A DNA stretch of 64,000 bases, from positions 64,501 to 128,500 of the forward strand of contig JASPKZ010007428.1 in the NCBI GenBank assembly GCA_030220185.1, written 5' to 3'. The DNA comes from Diploptera punctata (taxonomy: Eukaryota; Arthropoda; Insecta; Blattodea; Blaberidae). Every line of letters starts with the position of its first letter. The first letter of the stretch is position 1. This document shows positions 32,668 to 44,047 of the stretch, in pieces. The notes under the pieces were generated by a model that was not told the origin of the DNA, did no database searches, and saw only the letters and a list, made by a program, of their open reading frames with translations. The position numbers and the translations under genes are program-made.

Positions 32668-34870
32668 CATTGTCACATATAATTATATCTTAATTATTAC
32701 TGTATCGTGAAATTTTATCTGATACTGTGTATATATAATACTTTAGTGTGTTTATATCGTTTTAACCTGGCGTGATAGGAGATTCAATGCGATTGTCAAT
32801 ATCAGCGTAACTCTTTCTTTAAGAATAACATATTTTTACCCCGGAGGTATGACAGTTTCTATTTTTTTTTTGTTGATTCGTGTTATTAATATACAAAATT
32901 ATGCTTTTTTATATCTATGCACATGGTCTTTTTATGAATGAGTGTAGATGTGTAATACTGTTTATGTAATGTAGACGTATATTTTACTTATATTCATTGT
33001 TTTAAACATTTTTATATATGAGTGTAGGTATGTAGCCATGTATGTAGTTGTTTAAATATTCTTATGTTAATTTTTATTCATGGAAAATTAATGCTCTTAC
33101 GGCCAATCAGCCCGTGCGAATGTATTTCCTTTAAATTAAGAAAATGCAAAACAAATTCCATTACTATTACTATTATTATATACCCCTAAAATATTTTATT
33201 AATTTATATAAAGTATTGAAGAAATAATTGAGTTGAACTAGTTATGCAAAGAAAAACAAATATTTTAATTCAGTTTCTTAAGAAAAATAATTACAAAATG
33301 ATATAAACATACATATTAGAATAAGACAACACCTAAGCAAGATTTGACAAATCTGGAAAGGGACAAAGTTTCACCAAATGAATCAACAGTTATAAATGCA
33401 GACATAGATCGTATTGGTATTCAAGCTGCTGTTATGAGTTCAATAATTTTTATTGCGTACAAAATGGAGACTCTAATTTATATAGGCCTAAATTTTATGT
33501 TATGAAAGTTTTCATTATATCAAATAAATTGATGGTGAAACTGTTGTTTTGAGTTCATCTTGTTTTTTAAAGGAACACAAATATTATAATTAGATTTATT
33601 AAAAACATAAATATGAAATTATTTGTACTCATGTAATAGGACTAGATCTGCTAAGACGGAAGAAAAATCAGATTATATATTTTTCAATTAAAAGTATATA
33701 AATACACTTGACAATTTTAAGTTACGCTTATGTAATTACTTGTTAAATAATTAATGTTTCTCCAGATTTAAATTTATTCTATGTGATTAATAGTATCTTT
33801 ATCTTGTATATGTTACATTCAATTAATTAAATCTAGGTTAAATCAAAATACATTGTAAATAATAATTATATATACAATGTAATAATTGTATTATAATGTA
33901 GATGTTATAATAATGTTTGCGTATTTTTTCTATCCTCGTTAAGTAGTAGACTAGGGCTTAAGGCCATAACTCCGCCAGATAAAATGAAACTATTTCTAGC
34001 CTATATTTTTTCTTTTTTTAAGTGGTGAAAAATATAAAATTCCAGTACGTCAACTTTCTAAAGTATTTCCAAGGGGAATGTAATATTTGTACAATTTACA
34101 AAATCAATAAAGTAACTCTTATGATATGGAGTTTATCGTTTTGTTTGCTTTATTTAAGGATATAAAAATTCACTCTCATCTAACATTGACGCAACAATCG
34201 TGCAAGTCCTATCCAATAGAATAGCACTTCTTTTTTTTTAAATTGTAGCCCAGAGCTCAATTTCTGTTTCTGTTTATGTATACCATGTGTTTATACATAA
34301 CAAAACAAAATAAATGATATTTTCATTTTTATGGAAATACCTTTTTTTCCAAAAAAAAATGAATCAGGAAATTAATCTAAATATACTAAAATTGAATCGT
34401 TCCTATCAAAGAAGTAAGCGCTATCCTCTATTTGCATGTATAATCTGTTTTCATTGTATTCGTAAAATGTGAATCTAAAGTTTCAATTTCGCTTGTTGAA
34501 TTCAGAGAGTCCATACGAGATTAGTATTAAAAGTTTCTATTTCAGTGGCTACCCAGATATTTGGGATCTTTCAAACAGTCCTCTAAAAAATCCAATAGAA
34601 AAACGTACTTATCAATGAATCTGAAATTATATTTTACATGTAAATTAATATGTTGTAGGGAGGTGGGTTGAGATTAGGATAGTTTAACGTGCTGTAAATC
34701 TACGACACGGGATCGATGACTTTACTTCCCTTGAAAATAAAACCATAATTCAAGATTCACAAACCCTAAAAAGTTCAAAGATCTCTATCCTGTTTGAACC
34801 CGCTAAACACGTAGCCAGAAAGAGGGTACGTCTAACGCTACTGAGTCGTTATGTTTTGCTGATCGCGTAT
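32668..34870. other. AT-rich stretch with a LINE 3' tail scrap
   Basis: Mostly unassigned. 33365-33480 weakly matches 15985-16120. At 33950-33995 GGCTTAAGGCCATAACTCCG and CCAGATAAAAT match the 3' end of the CR1-like LINE at 43.76-43.80 kb, so a 3' remnant of that family lies here. No open frame of note. Confidence 0.5.
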
Positions 34871-35087
34871 CAGTTTACAATATGAATATTTTTTTGGATT
34901 CCCGTACAAATACCCGAATCCTCATTTCCGAATATCCATTTTTCCCGAAACGTATTTCCCGAATCCACATTCCCTACATACATTATCCCGAATTTAAATA
35001 ATTCTGTTGTCCCGAATTAAACATTAAATGAGTACTGATTATCGGTAATAATTAAATTTAATTGCAATTATTGTTATTTATATTATC

Positions 35088-35109
35088 ATCATCATTATCA
35101 TCATCATAC

Positions 35110-35152
<43 letters not shown>
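35088..35152. repeat. (ATC)n / (ATT)n microsatellite
   Basis: CATCAT then ATT repeats inside the MULE, just after its transposase C-terminus. Confidence 0.93.
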
Positions 35153-35167
35153 TGAAGCATACTAAGA

Positions 35168-35655
35168 GTAAATTAATCTCAAATATTGAACGCGCCTGCC
35201 TCTGGCTCCATAAGTTGGATAGTCTTGCACTGTAGCCTGCATTCGTCTTTGTAGATTTAACCACGCTTTCATGGCTGTGCCCGCACGCGTCTACGATTCC
35301 TGAATTCCGCCATCATAGTTCTGGTATCACCCTCTACGGTACAACTCAGCCAACGCAGTATAAAAACTAGGATGGTGTTTTCCATAAAGTACCTGCAGGC
35401 GGATATGATATCCTTCACTCAAATTGTTTTTTCGGTGTTCATTATTTAATGTCACGTTGTACTGATTCCACAGATCAACTGCACAATTTTGATATGGTTT
35501 TGCCCGCCTTCTTCCGCGAGTTCATGTTCCAGAGATGTAATTTAGGTCTACGTAATCACATACTGAAAGTCCCTAATCTGGAACTACTTCACGCAATTCT
35601 TCAAATTGAGTGGGTACGTCTTCAACTGACACAAATGCCAGCTCCAGGAGCTTGT
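35168..35655 (-). pseudogene. MULE transposase C-terminal region
   Basis: On the minus strand, one main frame gives LELAFVSVEDV, YVDLNYISG, then AVDLWNQYNVTLNNEHRKNN and LSEGYHIRLQVL, HPSFYTALAELY. The pattern W-N-Q-Y...R-T/K-N-N-S-L/E-G-x-H...H-P-S-x-x is the hallmark of the C-terminal part of MULE transposases in the FLYWCH-associated animal family. There are at least three stops (near 35560, 35530 and 35330), and the catalytic DDE core is absent. The opposite-strand open frame (35449-35685) is its shadow. Confidence 0.78.
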
Positions 35656-35860
35656 GAGTATATTGGTAAAGTATCTTATAAATAATCTGCGGGAATTTAA
35701 TTAGGGAAAGTTAATAACAACTGAAATTCGGGAAAGTTGCTTCGGGAACTTATAGCCGGGATATTGGATTCGGGTAAATGTCATTGGTGAAAACAAAGTA
35801 CCGGGAAAATCGGCTATCTATTCAAGAGTGCAGATTAGGGAAAATGAGTGGGAACGTAAT

Positions 35861-37415
35861 TTTTGTCGTTCGTGCAAGGTACTATCTTCTGACATTTCAG
35901 ATCTCACATAGTCAGACAATGCGACGAAAATGATATAGCAAAATTTTAAAAATAGAATGATGAAGAGATAAAAGCAACGAAGAAGGAAACATAATAACAG
36001 AATGAAGCTGATTAATAAAACGAAGAAAGAGACAAAAACATACAGACGGAAAATAAAATTAATAAATATAGAAAGAATATTAACCCAAATTTAAGGAACG
36101 AGAGTAAAATACAAACGAAGTACGGACAATTAAGAATGAATATGGGAAGGAAGGAATAAAAATAGATAAAGAAAATACCATAGCCAAAAATGATGAAAAT
36201 GGAAAGTGTGGAAAAGTAAGACAAAAAAATGTGTAACGTTAATTTACAAATAGCTAGAATTCTCTTGGTATATGTTTCAATACTCCCAACTGTTTAAATG
36301 TTGGACAGCAATGTGCTAAATACTGATGTCTAGTTGCAAGTCATTGTCTGGAGAATTGACTATTTGCACTTTTCTATATCCACACATTACATATATTTAC
36401 TGGGACACAAGGATATCTGGTCCATTGCCATATCTTGAAACTGCTAACGTCATTCAGACCGAGTGAAAATAAAAAGTTATTGGCAGTTAACAGCACACAC
36501 ATGTGTACCCACCACTTGCAGATATCGTGTTCATATTCCGTTCGCCTGTGAACATGTGCCACGTTATATTTATGTTAAGAGGGTAACTAGTGTCCCCGAT
36601 TCTCTGAATATTGATAAAACGTTACTCTAAGATATAAAGGGAAAATAACAATCTTCAAATCACAATAAGTAATATTCATTTTAATAACTTCCGCAATTCT
36701 CATTGAACAAAATAATAAAGAACTAATTTTGAGGAATTTGAGAAATTTTCATATTACATTATATATATATATATATATATATATATGCATATGTATGTAA
36801 TCTTTATAGAGAAATCACTGAATAAAACCACGAAAAACACAGTAATAATGTTAATGTTAACAACTTTCATGAATATAGTTGAAAATGAAGGACTAATATT
36901 AATTAAACCAAGGACAATTTATTTTTATTTGTTGTCTATGTACAACAACACATATTTTTAAGCTAGAGGTAATTAAAGTAACCAATATGTATTTAATAAC
37001 TTTTATGACTGTTATTGACAAATAAATGATTCATTGTGCGGAAATCAATGTTTCTCAGTTTCTTCTTATTATTTTTATCTAATATTTTTCCCCCAATCCA
37101 CTAACTCAGTTTAGCATCTCACCTTCATGGGCGCCACCAGGATTACTTTCAGGGAGGTGCATCTGAATCTACACACTATACTATTAACTAATAAAGTATA
37201 ATTCATAATTATACATTTATGTTATGTTAATTTAAGTTAATGTCAAATTCAAATCGCGCGACAACGTAACCAGTGTTCACAGGAAAGAGCAGAGGAGGAC
37301 ACTAAATTCATTGACAAGGTGATGAAGAATTTGGACAGCAACCTAGACACCTTAAATTTTTATTCAAACAGTGACTCAATAAAAAATACTTCCGAATTTT
37401 TTCTTTGTATTTTCT
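35861..37415. other. AT-rich stretch without genes
   Basis: A-rich region 35940-36230, an (AT)n tract at 36759-36786, otherwise no recognised element. Short open frames are AT-driven. Confidence 0.5.
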
Positions 37416-37419
37416 TTCC

Positions 37420-37890
37420 CGGCAGGGGTCTAAAGTGCTCCCCCTTCCAACCTCCTGCCGGCACCCAAGCTCACCATACAAGTACTTTTTACATGCCATA
37501 CGGCACCCGGGCTTTACGGTGGCACGACTTGTTTGGAGAGAAATTTTAAGTTATCGATCACACGCATACTTTTTTGACACACACAAAGATATGGAGGCCT
37601 CCCAGAATGTGTGATCAGCTTAATTTCAGGGCCTCATCCGATACAACACAACATTAAGACGAAACTCACCATCCACACACACACACATATTAGTACTGAA
37701 CATGGGGAATATGATAATGGTGGTTATGGTGTTCGGGGATCGTTTGTGCCTTAAAATTTTTTAACAATTATCCTACTGGTGAGGATAATCCCCGAAAAAA
37801 TCATCGAGGAAACTTGTCCCAACCGATGATCGAACCCGGCCCGCTGCATATGAGGCAGCGACGTTACCTCGTATATATTATCTGTAGGCC
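37420..37890 (-). mobile_element. tRNA-derived SINE (GATCCCCGA family), antisense
   Basis: On the minus strand: tRNA-like head at about 37890-37820 with GGTAACGTCGCTGCC and GGGTTCGATCATCGG, a body with CGGGGATTATCCTCACC and AACGATCCCCGAACACC, then a long 3' part (CATATTCCCCATG, AGGCCCTGAAATTAAGC, TCCATATCTTTGTGTG). The distal block is shared with 49.54-49.70 kb. Confidence 0.7.
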
Positions 37891-38036
37891 TATACCAAAA
37901 TCACTCGTTCAAACCTCAAAAAAAGATCATGAGAGTAAAAATTATGTATCATCTGGGTTGTATTAATCAAAGACAGATACAAATATTAAAATTGTATAAA
38001 TGCGGTATAGTATAGCGTCATGTACAATGTTTAATA

Positions 38037-38714
38037 CAGGGTGTCCACAGTGAGATTCCCTCATTTTAAAAGTCTGTAATGTTTTTATTTCAGGTTGTAC
38101 AACTGTGAATCTTGAAAGAGCAGAAACAGCAACTCAAAAAGTTTGTGTTAATGTTGTAGTGCGCACAATACCCGTAGTGGCGCTGCAACAAACGATTGTT
38201 TCTAAAATGGAAATTCCAAGCTCAGGTTGTCTGGTGGTATGCTGAAACGAAGTCCATTTGTACTGGACTTAAAACAAGCATTAGAGATATTATAAACTCA
38301 GTGACAGAAGACACGTTGTTCAACACATGGCGTGAAATTGACTATAGCTTGGATATTCTTCGCACCACCCGAGGCGCACATGTCCAATGCACTGAACTAG
38401 AGTTTGTCACAAACACAAAATTATAATTTTATGAGTTACATTATCATTTTCGTGTACAGCTATTATAGTACACAACATTTACTTTGCGCTATGTTAGTTT
38501 CAGCAAATCACCAGATAACCTGAATATACTCGTTTGGAATCTCCATTTTAGAAACAATCGTTTGTTGCAGCGCCACTACGGGTATTTTGCGCACTACATT
38601 ACCACATAAACTTTTTGAGTTGCTGTTTTTCTTCTTTCAAGATTCAAAGTTGTACAACCTGAAATAAAAACATTACAGACTTTAAAATGAGGGAGTCTCA
38701 CTGTGGACACCCTG
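38037..38714. mobile_element. 678 bp element with ~210 bp terminal inverted repeats
   Basis: Starts CAGGGTGTCCACAGTGAGA and ends in its inverse. The arms (38037-38247 and 38498-38714) agree closely, including GGCGCTGCAACAAACGATTG. The interior carries a piece of a transposase C-terminus. Probably a deletion derivative of an autonomous DDE transposon. No clear target duplication at the ends. Confidence 0.85.
38280..38392 (+). pseudogene. Transposase C-terminal scrap (Tc/mariner-like DDE family)
   Basis: RDIINSVTEDTLFNTWREID then YSLDILRTTRGAHVQ match the C-terminal consensus (SVTEDTL...W-E-x-x-YRLD-V-x-R-x-T-x-GAHIE) of a transposase family abundant in arthropods. It sits between the TIRs, oriented toward the right end. 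The rest of the gene is absent. Confidence 0.65.
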
Positions 38715-38815
38715 CACTTTAATTTCAATGCAACAAAGTACTTACATTAACTGACTTCCGTTACGTAACTGAATAAGCGTCATATAATAATAGGAAAAGC
38801 GCGCACAAGAGTGCA

Positions 38816-39127
38816 TTAGTTTATGTCTCTGCTGTATACCAGCAACGATTGTGTTCTCTTTAAACAGACACTGAAATGATATCTTTCACACGGTTCATCA
38901 CAGAGCTTACACACGCAGTCCCTTGACGGATCATGATAGTTTGAATTTTTGCAGAGTTTGTGGTGATATCCATGCACTGCCAGTCTTATTATTGCACTGT
39001 ATATGTTGTTGTTTGGTCCAGTCCAGTCTCGATTGATCATTGCATCTGTTGCGTAAAAATCGTCTTGTATTTCTTTTCTCTTGTTTTGTCTTATTTCCTT
39101 GAATGCAGTTTCCTGTTTAGTAGCGTG
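38816..39127 (-). pseudogene. LINE (family F) C-terminal domain
   Basis: Minus strand: FYATDAMINRDWTGPNN, IIRLAVHGYHHKLCKN and a zinc-knuckle-like cluster CVCKLCDEPCERYHFSVC, ending in a stop at 38816. Matches the family F C-terminus at 16.9-17.1 kb and 53.5-53.6 kb. The cluster is intact here, so this copy gives the best view of it. Only the 3' ~310 bp of the coding region is present. Confidence 0.7.
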
Positions 39128-39352
39128 ATATGGTACTATTAAATGTCTATATTAATTTATTTCTCGTGTCAAAAATAATTTGTACCCAAAGTAAACTATA
39201 TTTACAAGAAATAAATTGGAACGGTCAAATCCACAAGGAATTATGTTTTGGGACAATGAAATTTATATTTCCACTATTTTAATAATTTGTAAAATTGAGA
39301 CTTGACTCTACACTTGAACGTATTAGTTTCATCATCCGTAAAAAAGTTACGT

Positions 39353-39397
<45 letters not shown>
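39353..39397. repeat. (AT)n microsatellite
   Basis: AT tract abutting the left arm of the palindrome. Confidence 0.93.
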
Positions 39398-39960
39398 GAT
39401 ATGAAAAGAAAAAAGAGAATGCTTGAGTCGGGATTTGAACTCGAGTCTCTAAAGTCTGTACCTTTAGCGCTCTAACCAACTGAGCTACCCAAGAATTCCA
39501 AGACAAACATACAATTTTCTTATACATGTAGTATTCTTAATTCACACAAGAGGTAGCGGAAATTTCTTCCAACTGTTATCTAGCGGCTAACATAACAGTT
39601 AAGCAAATTATTAAAGAGAATATTACTTTATAGCAGTAACGCTTGTATAACAGTTAAGCAAATTATTAAAGAGAATATTTACTTTATAGCAGTAACGCTT
39701 CTATATATACAAGCGTTACTGCTATAAAGTAAATATTCTCTTTAATAATTTGCTTAACTGTTATGTTAGCCGCTAGATAACAGTTGGAAGAAATTTCCGC
39801 TACCTCTTGTGTGAATTGAGAATACTACATGTACAAGAAAATTGTATGTTTGTCTTGGAATTCTTGGGTAGCTCAGTTGGTTAGAGCGCTAAAGGTACAG
39901 ACTTTAGAGACTCGAGTTCAAATCCCGACTCAAGCATTCTTTTTTCTTTTCATATCATAT
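39394..39960. mobile_element. Palindrome of two inverted tRNA-headed SINEs
   Basis: The left arm (minus strand) and right arm (39708-39960, plus strand) are almost identical, from CATATGATATGAAAAG outward to the centre near 39705. The left arm has an extra tandem copy of a ~57 bp block (TAACAGTTAAGCAAATTATT...AGTAACGCTT; about 39589-39645 and 39646-39702). Each arm ends in a tRNA-like head. Confidence 0.85.
39865..39938 (+). tRNA. tRNA-like cloverleaf, apparent anticodon ACA, probable SINE head
   Basis: Folds with an acceptor stem TCTTGGG / CTCAAGC (six of seven pairs), D-arm GCTC...GAGC, a long anticodon stem CTAAAG / CTTTAG with loop GTACAGA, and a T-arm TCGAG-TTCAAAT-CCCGA with one mismatch. 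The anticodon would be ACA, not used for Cys in animals, so I read it as a tRNA-derived SINE head, not a working tRNA. Its mirror is in the left arm (about 39415-39489, minus). Confidence 0.4.
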
Positions 39961-39999
39961 TTGCCTTCATTGCCAAATGTCAAAAATATATTTATAATA

Positions 40000-40038
<39 letters not shown>

Positions 40039-40055
40039 ATATATATATATATATA
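40000..40055. repeat. (AT)n microsatellite
   Basis: AT tract with one CT interruption, to the right of the palindrome; both arms are thus flanked by AT tracts. Confidence 0.95.
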
Positions 40056-40059
40056 AACT

Positions 40060-40635
40060 AATATTTTACATAGATAAAATGGGTAAAACAAAAAGATATA
40101 AGATAGAAATCCGGATTTTTTTATATACGTCCAATTGAAATAGTTTTATTTTCGTTTATTCCTTGTATAGTTACACTTCTTAAAAACGTTTAACATAAAT
40201 ATCTCACAAACTGGATTTAATATTATATTTCCGTTTTCTAGCTACCTGGTGAATTTTATCCAACTAGGTATTGGTGAGCTAAAGAATGAAACTCATCGTT
40301 CTGTTAAAATGGTAAGAGGTTGTAAAAAAAATATGAAGTGTAGTACGATGAGGCGGAACGTGTGTGGCACCCCGCTGGAAAACGTGAGCGGACGTCACAT
40401 GCTCCAACATGTGCACATCTATCGTACGTGTTCCGGCAAGAAACCGAGATTTCCGAGAGCCTCTGCTCCTTTCAAGTATCAAAATAATGTAACAATGTGA
40501 CTAAACTGCTTTCCCTGCATTTCGTTTCGTAAAACGATTCTTGTTAATAATTTTTTCTTTTTATATTTGTACGGGAACAAACGAGAACATTTCAAAAACG
40601 ATTTTCTATTACTTCAGATATTATTATTATTTTTT
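40060..40635. other. Unassigned stretch
   Basis: An 83-codon plus-strand frame at 40249-40500 (basic, Met/Cys-containing) has no family resemblance. Nothing else recognised. Confidence 0.4.
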
Positions 40636-40639
40636 TTAT

Positions 40640-41205
40640 TGCGGATGAGCCCATATAGGACTACGCAAAGTACTTAGAGGCGTTTCCTTTGAGCCCAAAT
40701 TTGTTTCATTCTTTTGCTATGAGCTTGTTTTCTATCATCTGTCCAAGTTGTTCCAATTTGTTTCTTCGGTTTTGTCCTCTTGGTCAACTTGCCACTTATT
40801 CACCTTAATTCTAAATATATCTCTGTTTGGGATATCTTCTTTAGTAATTCCTGCCAATTTAAGCCATTTTTGACTTCATCAATCGACTTCATAGTTTCCA
40901 CTGGAGCTTTACTTCTGTTTTCGTAGAATTCCATTATCTGTTTTGTAAGCCTATTTGAGTTCATTCGTTTAATATGGCCATAAAATTTTAACCTTCGTTT
41001 TCTAATATCACTATGAATGTCTGTATATATTTTTATTTTCTTTTTACTTCTGAGTCTAAATGCTTCACCTATGACTTGTGGACCTAAAACTTTTCTTATA
41101 ATTTTGATTCTTTCTTCAGTATATTTTCGATATTTTTTTTCTGTTCAAAATTAATGTTTCTGCTCCATAGAGGCATTCTGGTTTAATTACAGTGTTATAG
41201 AGTAT
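40640..41205 (-). pseudogene. LINE (family D) reverse transcriptase 3' end
   Basis: Minus strand: LYNTVIKPECLYGAETL (about 41190-41140) is the conserved post-palm box. Beyond it the frame breaks repeatedly, but pieces such as VKILWPY (GH-x-x-R region), NELK, QIIEFYEN and a C-terminal KLIAKE-x-NKFGLK remain, ending near 40640. This is the tail of another non-LTR element, heavily decayed, and a (TTA)n tract starts immediately upstream. Confidence 0.6.
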
Positions 41206-41226
41206 TATTATTATTATTATTATTAA

Positions 41227-41262
<36 letters not shown>
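41206..41262. repeat. (ATT)n microsatellite
   Basis: ATT tract adjoining the family D LINE fragment. Confidence 0.95.
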
Positions 41263-41265
<3 letters not shown>

Positions 41266-41638
41266 ATCCTTCGACCTGGTAGTTGACAAAGAGTCTGACT
41301 ACAGGCTAGAAGTATCAGGTTGGGTTTCGTGTAGAGGATGTGTGAAGAATTATTTTGCGGTCATTTATGTCCAGACAGTTTCTAGGGCATAACCAAGCAC
41401 CTATTAAGTGAGTGTCAACATATTTTCTGAGGTAATCTCGGTCGGAGCATAGAGCTAGCATATCACCTGTTTCTTATGTTATTGGCAGTGGATCATGAAT
41501 TCTTATATTAACGATCTCGTGCGTTTTCATTATTTTATTAACTAGTTACAATACTGATATTGTCATTGAACTGTACTACTGTTACCATACTACAACAATT
41601 ATCTTCATCAAAATTATCATCACCACGATGATGATGAT

Positions 41639-41720
<82 letters not shown>

Positions 41721-42990
41721 GTTTCAATTTAAATCGGAATTCAATTTAATTTAATTTTTCATGAAAAATCTTATTAAAACTTTACCAGGTTGTCTAATTC
41801 TATTTCTACTAATTTAAAGCAATTAGTGTTAAAATTGTTAATCTCATTAAAGAAGCAGATAAAATATAGTTATTTCATAAACGCAACAGTGTATATTTTT
41901 ACATTTACTATGTGTGCGTTTGACACCCAAATACAAGTAGAATTTATTTTGGTTAAATTCAAAGTTTTCTATTCATACATTCTCCAAGTATCATTCATAA
42001 CTTTTTTCGTCCAATTTTGCTCTTGAAATTAGAATTCGAGAGAATAAGCCATTTCAATACATATCTGAAGGGGAAAAAATGAAGTACGTGATTATTATAA
42101 TACATTTTTTTTCTAATCTGGAACGTTCAAATTAACTGAATACTAACAATAATTTGTTTCTCGCAGCACGGTCAAACTGCGACTTTATCCCATATTAAAA
42201 AAGGAAGCGTTTATTTTTTTCAAGGTGAGACTTTTAGTAGAATATAGAAACTGTTTTGCTATACAGTTATGAGAAAGTATATGCCTATTATGAACCTAAA
42301 AAAAATAACAATTTCATTATTTTTATTAGGTTAAATTCAATTGAGTTTATGGCACCTTTTCGGCAGAAAGCGAGGTATAAGCATATTCAATTATTCACTG
42401 CTTTAAAGTCGAAGTTCAGGACGAGATTAATTGCACTCTATTATATAAAACCGATTTACAGAATTTTGCTTTTTTTTATTTTTCTTCTAACTACATTTAT
42501 TTTATGATGTCGGAGGAAGAAAGACACAGTATTTTAATTAGTATTCAGCACAATTGGTCGGTATATTAGCTCTTCCTACGTATGCATATTTGGAGAGACA
42601 GGGAGATAATTATTTTTCTCAGTACGCAGATAACAAGATAAATCTGTAGATACTACAACTATAGTATTACAGTTCAGTATTCTGTAGATATGAAAAATAA
42701 TTATATTCACAAAATAAAATACAACAATTTACAAGATCATGGAAGCTTATATTTTAATAATTTTGTCGTACCATTATCGCGTCTATTAGTTTCAATAGTC
42801 AATAAAATATATTACATCTCATTATTTGACCTTGTAATATTTTTTTTCGTTTCTCTCAGAGCTTTTAAAATTCATTTTGAAGCATCGTTGAAGTTATGTA
42901 ATAGAATATTTAAATACAAAATTAGTATGAAAAAAGTCTTATAGTTTATTTGAGGACGACTGATTTACCAGGTACTTCTTTTATATTTTA
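41263..42990. other. AT-rich stretch with ATT tract
   Basis: (ATT)n at about 41636-41721. Plus-strand frames of 78-84 codons (41790, 42256, 42690) are AT-driven and unrecognised. No other feature. Confidence 0.45.
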
Positions 42991-42997
42991 ACATATA

Positions 42998-43375
42998 TTG
43001 TATCAGAACTCATTATGTATCCCCGCAATTTTCTTCACGTGTACTTACACTTCTCCATTATTCCACGAATTGTCATGGCTACATCTAAAAGAGAGAAGAA
43101 AATCGCATTGTCCTATTCTCTTATTTAAGATCCTACATACCTCGATTCCCAATTATTTATCATCTCGTTTCCAGTATCTATCCTCAAACCATAACTTAAA
43201 CACAAGATCACAACTTAGTCTCTTGCTTAATATACCACAACACAGGACATCACATCACTCCATATCATATACCATCTTCACTTCTCGCAACTGGAATTCC
43301 CTACCACAAGAAATAAGGGGCTGCCGGACATTGGCAACTTTTAAAAGAAATCTAAGTTTATATTTGCTCTAACCA
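42998..43375 (+). pseudogene. LINE (family E, CR1/Jockey-like) C-terminal end
   Basis: An open frame reads LHLKERRKSHCPILLFKILH, then IPNYLSSRF, NLNTRSQLSLLL and the terminal RNWNSLPQEIRGCRTLATFK. The last part (WNSLPxxIR...TFKxxLxxYL) is the C-terminal signature of CR1/Jockey-type reverse transcriptases. Upstream palm and endonuclease are absent, so it is 5'-truncated. An AT-rich 3' part with AATGAT and ATA repeats follows, then the 3' end at 43745-43800. Confidence 0.8.
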
Positions 43376-43448
43376 CGACTTCATCATTACCCAGTGTAAG
43401 GTATATATATTTTAATTGGTGTTGCTCGTATAATTTATCATATTTATA

Positions 43449-43450
43449 CT

Positions 43451-43482
<32 letters not shown>

Positions 43483-43615
43483 GATAATGATAATGGTAAT
43501 GATAATGATAATAATGATAGTAATAATAATGATGATTATAATAATAATAATAATAATAAAAAAAATAAAAATAATAATAATAATAAAAATAATAATTATT
43601 ATTATCATTATTATA
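43449..43615. repeat. (AATGAT)n / (AAT)n complex microsatellite
   Basis: AATGAT hexamers (43453-43512) merging into AAT-type repeats. It sits between the LINE coding end and its 3' terminus. Confidence 0.93.
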
Positions 43616-43744
43616 TTATTATTGTTATTATCGTATAAAATGTTGTTTGTACATGAATTTACATTGCTATATTTAATGTATCATTAACTGTTTAAAATTA
43701 GTATAGTGTATATCTATATTTGTCAAATATTTATTTGTATTTGT

Positions 43745-43800
43745 GCAGGTTGAGTGGAAGAGAAGGCCTTATGGCCTTAACTCTGCCAGAATAAATAAAA

Positions 43801-43843
<43 letters not shown>

Positions 43844-44047
43844 TATCTTGCTTTGTGTATATTTTTTAATTATTTCAATTGTATTTATCATTAACAATAT
43901 TATGTTATTATTGTCAGATTGGTATAAATTTATTCTAGTATTCAATATTATATTTGTACTCTCATGTAACAAGTGTTTGTTGAAGTGGCCACAAGAGAAG
44001 GCCACATGGCCATAACCCTATCGGGCTAAATAAATAAATAAATAAAA
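43745..44047 (+). repeat. Two LINE 3' termini in tandem, each with a simple tail
   Basis: GAGAAGGCCTTATGGCCTTAAC + CTGCCAGAATAAATAAA is followed by (ATT)n at 43800-43842. Then at 43995-44047 AGAAGGCCACATGGCCATAAC + CTATCGGGCTAAATAAA is followed by (AAATA)n. Both are the 3' end of the family E LINE. A third is at 33.95 kb. Confidence 0.75.

Larger units (their letters stand above)
34905..35860 (-). mobile_element. MULE (Mutator-like) element with motif-clustered TIRs
   Basis: Both ends are packed with a CCCGAAT-type motif, in opposite orientation: on the left TTCCCG, ACCCGAATCC, TTTCCGAAT, TTCCCGAAA, TTTCCCGAATCC, TCCCGAATT twice (34905-35025); on the right ATTCGGGAAAG, TTCGGGAAC, GGATTCGGGTAAA and GGGAAAATCGG (35715-35805). 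Between them is a truncated MULE transposase. Terminal arrays of this type could be transposase sites. The outer boundaries are approximate. Confidence 0.7.

Noticed and set aside
35449..35685. Plus-strand 78-codon protein
   Set aside because: It is the complement of the MULE transposase relic on the minus strand.
39865..39938. Functional tRNA gene
   Set aside because: Apparent anticodon ACA is not used in animals, it is part of an inverted SINE pair, and stems have mismatches.
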